IMG/VR virus record: IMGVR_UViG_3300029266_000805
Coordinates: 1 to 64,000 of that record
From: a virus
DNA length: 64,000 nucleotides
Direction: 5' to 3' (one strand)
In this document: piece after piece, positions 59,287-64,000 of the stretch
Position numbering within the stretch: the stretch's first letter is position 1
Layout of the letters: every line of letters starts with the position of its first letter
Made by a program: the position numbers and the translations under genes
Notes under the pieces: model-generated
What the model was told of the DNA's origin: nothing
Database searches by the model: none
Seen by the model: only the letters and a program-made list of their open reading frames with translations

Positions 59287-62200
59287 TTATTTTATACCGT
59301 ATTCCTTTTGATCTTTATCTCTAGCTAATCTGTTTTGTGTTCTTATACTTACAAAGTAATTATGTAATGAATTTATTTGAGAATCCATACCTCTTACTCC
59401 CAACTCCATATCTACAGGTTGTGTAAACTCAGAAGATGTGTATGTACCTCCTAATTTAGTTTCCGGATTATAAGGAACATATGTATTAACTGTATAATTA
59501 ACCATATATTTATTATTATTTACTCTTGAAACTCTATAGTTAGCTGTAGGTGTTATCATATCAGGAACTGTATAATCTGCATATCCATTTTCACTAGTTA
59601 TTATATCTGTATTAATAGCAGAATAATAAGAATTCCTTTCTGCCTTAACATTTATATCTTCTGATTGATTAAATAAAAATGTTATACCATCAGTACTCAT
59701 TTTTGCAATATCATCTGTAGTTAATGCACCATATTGATCACTTACATCTGCACCTCCTTTTTTCTTTGAAGCTCCCCATTCTTTATTTGGCATAATTTTA
59801 TATCCAAATGTTACTTTATTACCATCTTGAGATCTACCAAGTATAGGTTTGTATTCAAATCTGCTTTTAGGTGTAGTTGCATTTGAATTAGATCTTTTAG
59901 GATTATTATAAGCAGTGTTTAAATCTTCTCTATAAAGATTCCATATTTTTGTAGCAATAGGATCATCCTTAAATAATTCATCACTGTCTAAGTTATCTAT
60001 AGAACCTGTAAAAAGACCATAAGGTTTTCCAGATAAATCCATTTCTTTAATTTGATCTAATAAATTACCTAGCTCTGCATCTGCTTGTGGATTATTTACT
60101 AATGGATTAAGAGTATAACTATATGTAGGTGACATTTGTAATCCATCTGAACTATCACCATAACCAGCTAATAAAGAATCTACTGTACCGGTAGCTAGAT
60201 CTCCCTGTGTTCCTATTAATCCCTGTTGAAATAAAGTATACAATTTATCATAGTATTCATTAGCTTCAGATCTAATTTCGTCTTCATCAAATCCTATCAT
60301 GTGATTACCCTGAGCATCCGTTAGAGGAACTGTTAAAGTTGAAGTACTATAATTACTACCTGTATAATTTGGATTAGGTACTTCTTTATATAAATACTTT
60401 TTATATTTTTCATTTTCATTTCCATCCCATCCCCATAGATCTGGATTTTTTATTTCTCCAGCATCTATTCTTTCTTTTACTAATTCATAGTATTCTGCTT
60501 TGGGTATAATCTGATTTTGATCATTCATAATAGTTGGAAAACCAGCATCAGCAAGAATTTTAGCATTTTTATCAAATCCTGATTCACCTCTGCTTTCTAA
60601 ATTAGCTTTCATAAGATCATATGTCTCCCTATGATTTCCAAGTACTGTAGTCATTGCTGCATTTAATCCTAACATTTGAGTATTAGTACTATTTTCAGGA
60701 CCAACCATATTATTATATAAATCTTGATATGGTGCAAATGATGCATCATTACCTGTTAAATTTGCATTTTGCTTAGTTTGGTTATATGTATTAATAAAAG
60801 CATCTCTAGTTTTAGTATATAAACCTGATACTAAAGATCTGTTTGCATACCCAGCAATTTTAGCATCTTCACCTTCACCTTCTATTATAGGTGCCATGAG
60901 TTTTTCTCTAATTTTCTCAATGGTTCCTCTAAACTCCACTTCTTTACCATCTTGCATTATAGTAACACCCCATTTACCATCTTGAGCAGCATCATCACCT
61001 CTAGGGTTTATTATCATTTTAGCATCTAAAATATTATTTACTTGTCTTTCAAATAAACTATTATCTCTACGTAAAAATGCATCATTATTCATTATAGTAA
61101 CATCAGTATCTGGATCAATTTCTCCTTTGCTATCTACTGCTACCTGAAGTGAATCACTATCACCAAAACGTGTACTTGTTCCTTTTAATTTATTACCTAT
61201 TGAGTTTGGATCTCCATCTACTATTTCTCCTTTTGCTGCTGCTAAAGCTCTAGCATCCTTAGCTTTTTGAGCTTGTAAGATCAATCCATTTCTTGCATTA
61301 GCTCTTATCTTAGCCATGTCATACATCTGTTGCTTTTCTTGTTTAGCATATTCATTGACCCTCATAGTATACTCTTGATCACGTGCACCAAAATTAACAG
61401 CTGCTTTTTTCATGTCACCACTTATATTGTAGTTCATTAACATGTTATATGCTTTATTAAGTGTTCCCTGTGAACTCTTTGATGGCGTATTACCAATACT
61501 TTGTAAATTTACCTTAGCATCTAATGCAGCTTGCATTGCTTCAGCAGCACTTAATTGTTCTTCCATTGCTTGTTCTAACTCAGAACCAGGAACAATACCA
61601 TTATTTGCTTTATAATTTTGCCAATTTACATTAGCATTCTCTGCTTTTTTTAATTCTTTAGTTGCCTGTTGAATTAAAGGTTCATTTAATGTATTAATTC
61701 TTTCAATAGTTTCTTGTGCCCAGGTATCTTGTCCTTGTTGAACTGATGAAAATTGACCTGCTTGCATACCTTGTGCTGCAAAATTTCTACTTTTAACAAA
61801 TGCATCTTCTTGATATGCTCTTTGAACTGTAGGATTATCTAATAATGCTGATTGTACAGCTTGTAATGCTGCTCCTGTAATTAATCTACCATTTTGTTCA
61901 GTTATAATCCAATCTGTATTTGCAGTACCATCTGCATTTTCCCCATAATGATCTACTTTCATTTTAAGAGGGGGATCCATACCTTCTAAATATTCGGTTG
62001 CTAACTCAAATAAGTCTGCATCTTGTATATACTTTGGTAATTGTGCTTGTAAAGCTTGCTGCTCAGACCCATTTATAAAATCATTCATTCTATATTGCAT
62101 TCCTTGTATACCAGTTTCCCAGTATTTTTCATGCATTGCTGTGTCTGTAGAATCAAGCAATCTATTGGCATAAGCCATTTCATCTCTATATTTAGATGTA

Positions 62201-62532
62201 AACACAATATCCTTAACAGTTAAATCATCTTGATAAAAAGGTGCAAATACACTTTGTGCACTAGCAGCATTTTGCTGTAATGATAAATCCATCCCTGATA
62301 TCTTTTCTATTTGTGGTCCTATCTGATCTGCAAATTGATCTCTTCGTTCTTTTGTATCTTCTCTAGATAAATCTGCATATACAACTTTATTGTATATATC
62401 ATTTGTTGCTTTAAAATTAGCATCATACTTATCAGTTCTGGTTTCTAAAACAGCTGATAAAAATTTATAGTCTGGAGTAAACGGTTTAATATCCGGTACG
62501 TAAGATTTGCTTCCTTTAATGTATGTTGCCAT
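59287..62532 (-). CDS. Large virion cargo-type protein
   Basis: A 1081-residue soluble, helix-rich protein (begins MATYIKGSKSYVPDIK) with many Gln/Asn/Ala-rich coiled-coil segments (for instance AKDARALAAAKGEIVDG, and a basic KQEKQQMYDMAKIRAN). There is no signal peptide or enzyme motif. It lies 8 nt upstream of the giant RNA polymerase gene in the block that encodes ejected cargo proteins in crAss-like phages. Likely an internal virion protein. Confidence 0.7.
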   Translation of the reverse strand: MATYIKGSKSYVPDIKPFTPDYKFLSAVLETRTDKYDANFKATNDIYNKVVYADLSREDTKERRDQFADQIGPQIEKISGMDLSLQQNAASAQSVFAPFYQDDLTVKDIVFTSKYRDEMAYANRLLDSTDTAMHEKYWETGIQGMQYRMNDFINGSEQQALQAQLPKYIQDADLFELATEYLEGMDPPLKMKVDHYGENADGTANTDWIITEQNGRLITGAALQAVQSALLDNPTVQRAYQEDAFVKSRNFAAQGMQAGQFSSVQQGQDTWAQETIERINTLNEPLIQQATKELKKAENANVNWQNYKANNGIVPGSELEQAMEEQLSAAEAMQAALDAKVNLQSIGNTPSKSSQGTLNKAYNMLMNYNISGDMKKAAVNFGARDQEYTMRVNEYAKQEKQQMYDMAKIRANARNGLILQAQKAKDARALAAAKGEIVDGDPNSIGNKLKGTSTRFGDSDSLQVAVDSKGEIDPDTDVTIMNNDAFLRRDNSLFERQVNNILDAKMIINPRGDDAAQDGKWGVTIMQDGKEVEFRGTIEKIREKLMAPIIEGEGEDAKIAGYANRSLVSGLYTKTRDAFINTYNQTKQNANLTGNDASFAPYQDLYNNMVGPENSTNTQMLGLNAAMTTVLGNHRETYDLMKANLESRGESGFDKNAKILADAGFPTIMNDQNQIIPKAEYYELVKERIDAGEIKNPDLWGWDGNENEKYKKYLYKEVPNPNYTGSNYSTSTLTVPLTDAQGNHMIGFDEDEIRSEANEYYDKLYTLFQQGLIGTQGDLATGTVDSLLAGYGDSSDGLQMSPTYSYTLNPLVNNPQADAELGNLLDQIKEMDLSGKPYGLFTGSIDNLDSDELFKDDPIATKIWNLYREDLNTAYNNPKRSNSNATTPKSRFEYKPILGRSQDGNKVTFGYKIMPNKEWGASKKKGGADVSDQYGALTTDDIAKMSTDGITFLFNQSEDINVKAERNSYYSAINTDIITSENGYADYTVPDMITPTANYRVSRVNNNKYMVNYTVNTYVPYNPETKLGGTYTSSEFTQPVDMELGVRGMDSQINSLHNYFVSIRTQNRLARDKDQKEYGIK

Positions 62533-62591
62533 AATTCAAAATTAATATAATTTAATAAGTTTACAAAGTATTCATTATAAACTGTTTAAGT

Positions 62592-64000
62592 TTACATACC
62601 CATCTTTCCACTATAAAATGGAAATGATTTTGGTAACTTTTTTATTTCTTTTCCTTTTTTAAGCTGTACATTTGATCCAGGATATCCAGGAATACCACGT
62701 TGTTGCATATCAGCTTGACCCTTTGTAGTTCCAATAGCAGGTATACTACTATTACCTAAAGATAAATACCTATCTAAAAAAGCAGCATCTATCTTTTGAT
62801 CTGCCGGTAAATTCTTTCTTAGCTTAGTATATGCATTTAAAAAAGCTTCTTGTTGATCTACCTGATTTGATTTGTATAATTGCTGACCATTTTCAGTAAA
62901 CTCTACATCACCATCCTCTTGTGGGTTAATATTATAATAAGGATATAATGTGTTTAAATTATTAGTAGTTGATGCATTAGTTATCATTGCATTAAAGAGT
63001 TCATTGTTTTTAGCAATTTTTTCATTGTCAAAATTTGTTTTATTTTGCAATGCTAACACTGTATCATCATATAAACCTTTGTCAATAGCCTTATTTCTCA
63101 TATCTGTTTGTGCTTTCATTTGAGCATCCATAGATGCAGCACGGTTCATGAATTGAAGGTTTGTTCTGTTTGTTGTCTCCTGTGCTTGTGTTATAGCATT
63201 TAAACTTTTTCCTTGAACATTATTTCTTGCTATTGCTTGAGGACCACCATAAGCGCCTAATGCATTTACCATAGTGTTTTGTGCTCCCATGATTGCATTA
63301 ACTTTACCAGTATAATCATCTAATACATAATCAATTTTCTGTTCATCAAGTTTAGGTGACCAAGGTAAATACAAATCATCTTGTATAGCTGCTAAAGCCA
63401 TTAAGTTATTTTGATCTTGTCTCCATACTTCTTTTACAGGACCAGGTGTATTTTCTATCTCTGTAGTTGTAATCTTTTCTGGTTCTTTAGGTAAATCAAT
63501 AAAGCCTTCTTGTTCTGCTACAAAGTCTACATCAAATCCAGGAGCATTAAATACTTTTGTTCCCGCTTTTCCATCAGCCTTAGATGCAGTTTCCCCACTT
63601 CCAAAATAAGATCTATACGGTGCACCTACTTTTTTATAGAATTTCTTTCTTTCTTCTTCATATAAATTTTGAAACTTTAACCATTGAGGGTCTTTCTTTC
63701 CTTTATTATAATCAAAGCCTTCTATTTTTGCAGCTATCTTACCATTCCTTCTCATCCAATCTTCCTTGGCTGCATCTGATGCATATGCGTCTGAACCATA
63801 CCAACTATCCTGATTACCTGTAGAATATTGTTTTACAGGTATTTTACCATCAGCGTACATCCCATAATCAAAATAACCTATATCTGATGAATTAATTACA
63901 TCACCAGCACCCCTTTCATCATCACTATATATTGGATCTCCTATTTCAGATGAACCAATTATATCTATTGATGTAGTATCTTCATTACCTTTTTTACCTT
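62592..64000 (-). CDS. Virion protein, 5' end outside window
   Basis: The frame ending at 62592 stays open to the right edge of the window; the ATG at 63860 is internal. The visible 468 residues begin within an acidic low-complexity stretch (GSSEIGDPIYSDDERGAGD) and continue with helical, Asn/Gln/Thr-rich sequence (ITQAQETTNRTNLQFMNR), ending with a basic segment (KKGKEIKKLPKSFPFYS). It looks like a capsid-internal or neck-associated protein of the late block. Family unknown. Confidence 0.7.
   Translation of the reverse strand, partial: GKKGNEDTTSIDIIGSSEIGDPIYSDDERGAGDVINSSDIGYFDYGMYADGKIPVKQYSTGNQDSWYGSDAYASDAAKEDWMRRNGKIAAKIEGFDYNKGKKDPQWLKFQNLYEEERKKFYKKVGAPYRSYFGSGETASKADGKAGTKVFNAPGFDVDFVAEQEGFIDLPKEPEKITTTEIENTPGPVKEVWRQDQNNLMALAAIQDDLYLPWSPKLDEQKIDYVLDDYTGKVNAIMGAQNTMVNALGAYGGPQAIARNNVQGKSLNAITQAQETTNRTNLQFMNRAASMDAQMKAQTDMRNKAIDKGLYDDTVLALQNKTNFDNEKIAKNNELFNAMITNASTTNNLNTLYPYYNINPQEDGDVEFTENGQQLYKSNQVDQQEAFLNAYTKLRKNLPADQKIDAAFLDRYLSLGNSSIPAIGTTKGQADMQQRGIPGYPGSNVQLKKGKEIKKLPKSFPFYSGKMGM

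Noticed and set aside
63860-63862. ATG at 63860 as the start of the last gene
   Set aside because: The frame stays open and protein-like to the window edge, so this Met is internal and the true start lies outside.
1-64000. CRISPR arrays, insertion sequences, integrase or attachment sites
   Set aside because: No regularly spaced direct repeats, transposase or integrase motifs, or matching terminal repeats were seen.

Overview
The window reads as about 64 kb of an AT-rich, tailed-phage genome of the crAss-like type (order Crassvirales), most probably infecting a flavobacterium. Four observations support this. (1) A leftward block holds four giant or large virion-type proteins, among them a 4775-residue protein with the RNA-polymerase signature DFDID and a separate HEAFH zincin motif, the hallmark of crAss-like phages. 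(2) A compact rightward replication block encodes an SF2 helicase, Ung, a DnaA-like HTH protein, a DnaB-type helicase, a Sak4-like ATPase, an SSB-like protein, a primase, RusA, a PD-(D/E)XK nuclease and a family B polymerase. (3) Promoters of the Bacteroidota type (TTG, about 20 nt, TAnnTTTG) and A/T-rich leaders without Shine-Dalgarno sequences point to the host phylum. (4) Several genes belong to families typical of Bacteroidota, such as DUF4846. No terminase, portal or major capsid gene is present, so the window is only part of the genome. All three stop codons are used as stops.

Layout. Positions 1-674 are leftward: the end of a partial gene and a small UVR-motif-like gene. A divergent control region (675-909) follows. 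Positions 910-27765 are rightward. The first 7 kb is an early-type region of small genes, with two stretches packed with stem-loops (1250-1470 and 2069-2330), a cluster of secreted or membrane proteins (2676-4822: three lipoproteins, a membrane protein and a secreted DUF4846 protein) and small DNA-binding proteins. From about 6.8 to 27.7 kb comes the replication and recombination block, with a zincin-VWA/MoxR ATPase module (17288-19729) followed by two proteins that look like tandem paralogues. One gene (10274-10702) is reversed inside this block. A two-way terminator at 27793-27817 separates it from a leftward block (33870 to 27827) with small basic proteins, a holin candidate, small virion-type proteins and a 1067-residue adhesin carrying a VWA/MIDAS-type motif. 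A short rightward island (34037-37104) carries class I ribonucleotide reductase. From the window end to 37101 everything is leftward: virion cargo-type proteins, the giant RNA polymerase, a PD-(D/E)XK-containing 1890-residue protein, a beta-barrel protein, a membrane-anchored coiled-coil protein, a thioredoxin-fold protein without its cysteines, and a possible zinc-ribbon microprotein.

How the genes fit together. By analogy with characterised crAss-like phages, the giant RNA polymerase is probably carried in the virion, enters with the DNA and transcribes the early genes. RNR and Ung adjust the nucleotide pool and DNA repair, and the replication proteins copy the genome. The leftward blocks build and release the particle. 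If the genome is circular, the leftward genes at 1-674 would join those entering at 64000 into one long late unit. The early secreted cluster looks like a host-envelope or superinfection module, but no function is shown by sequence alone.
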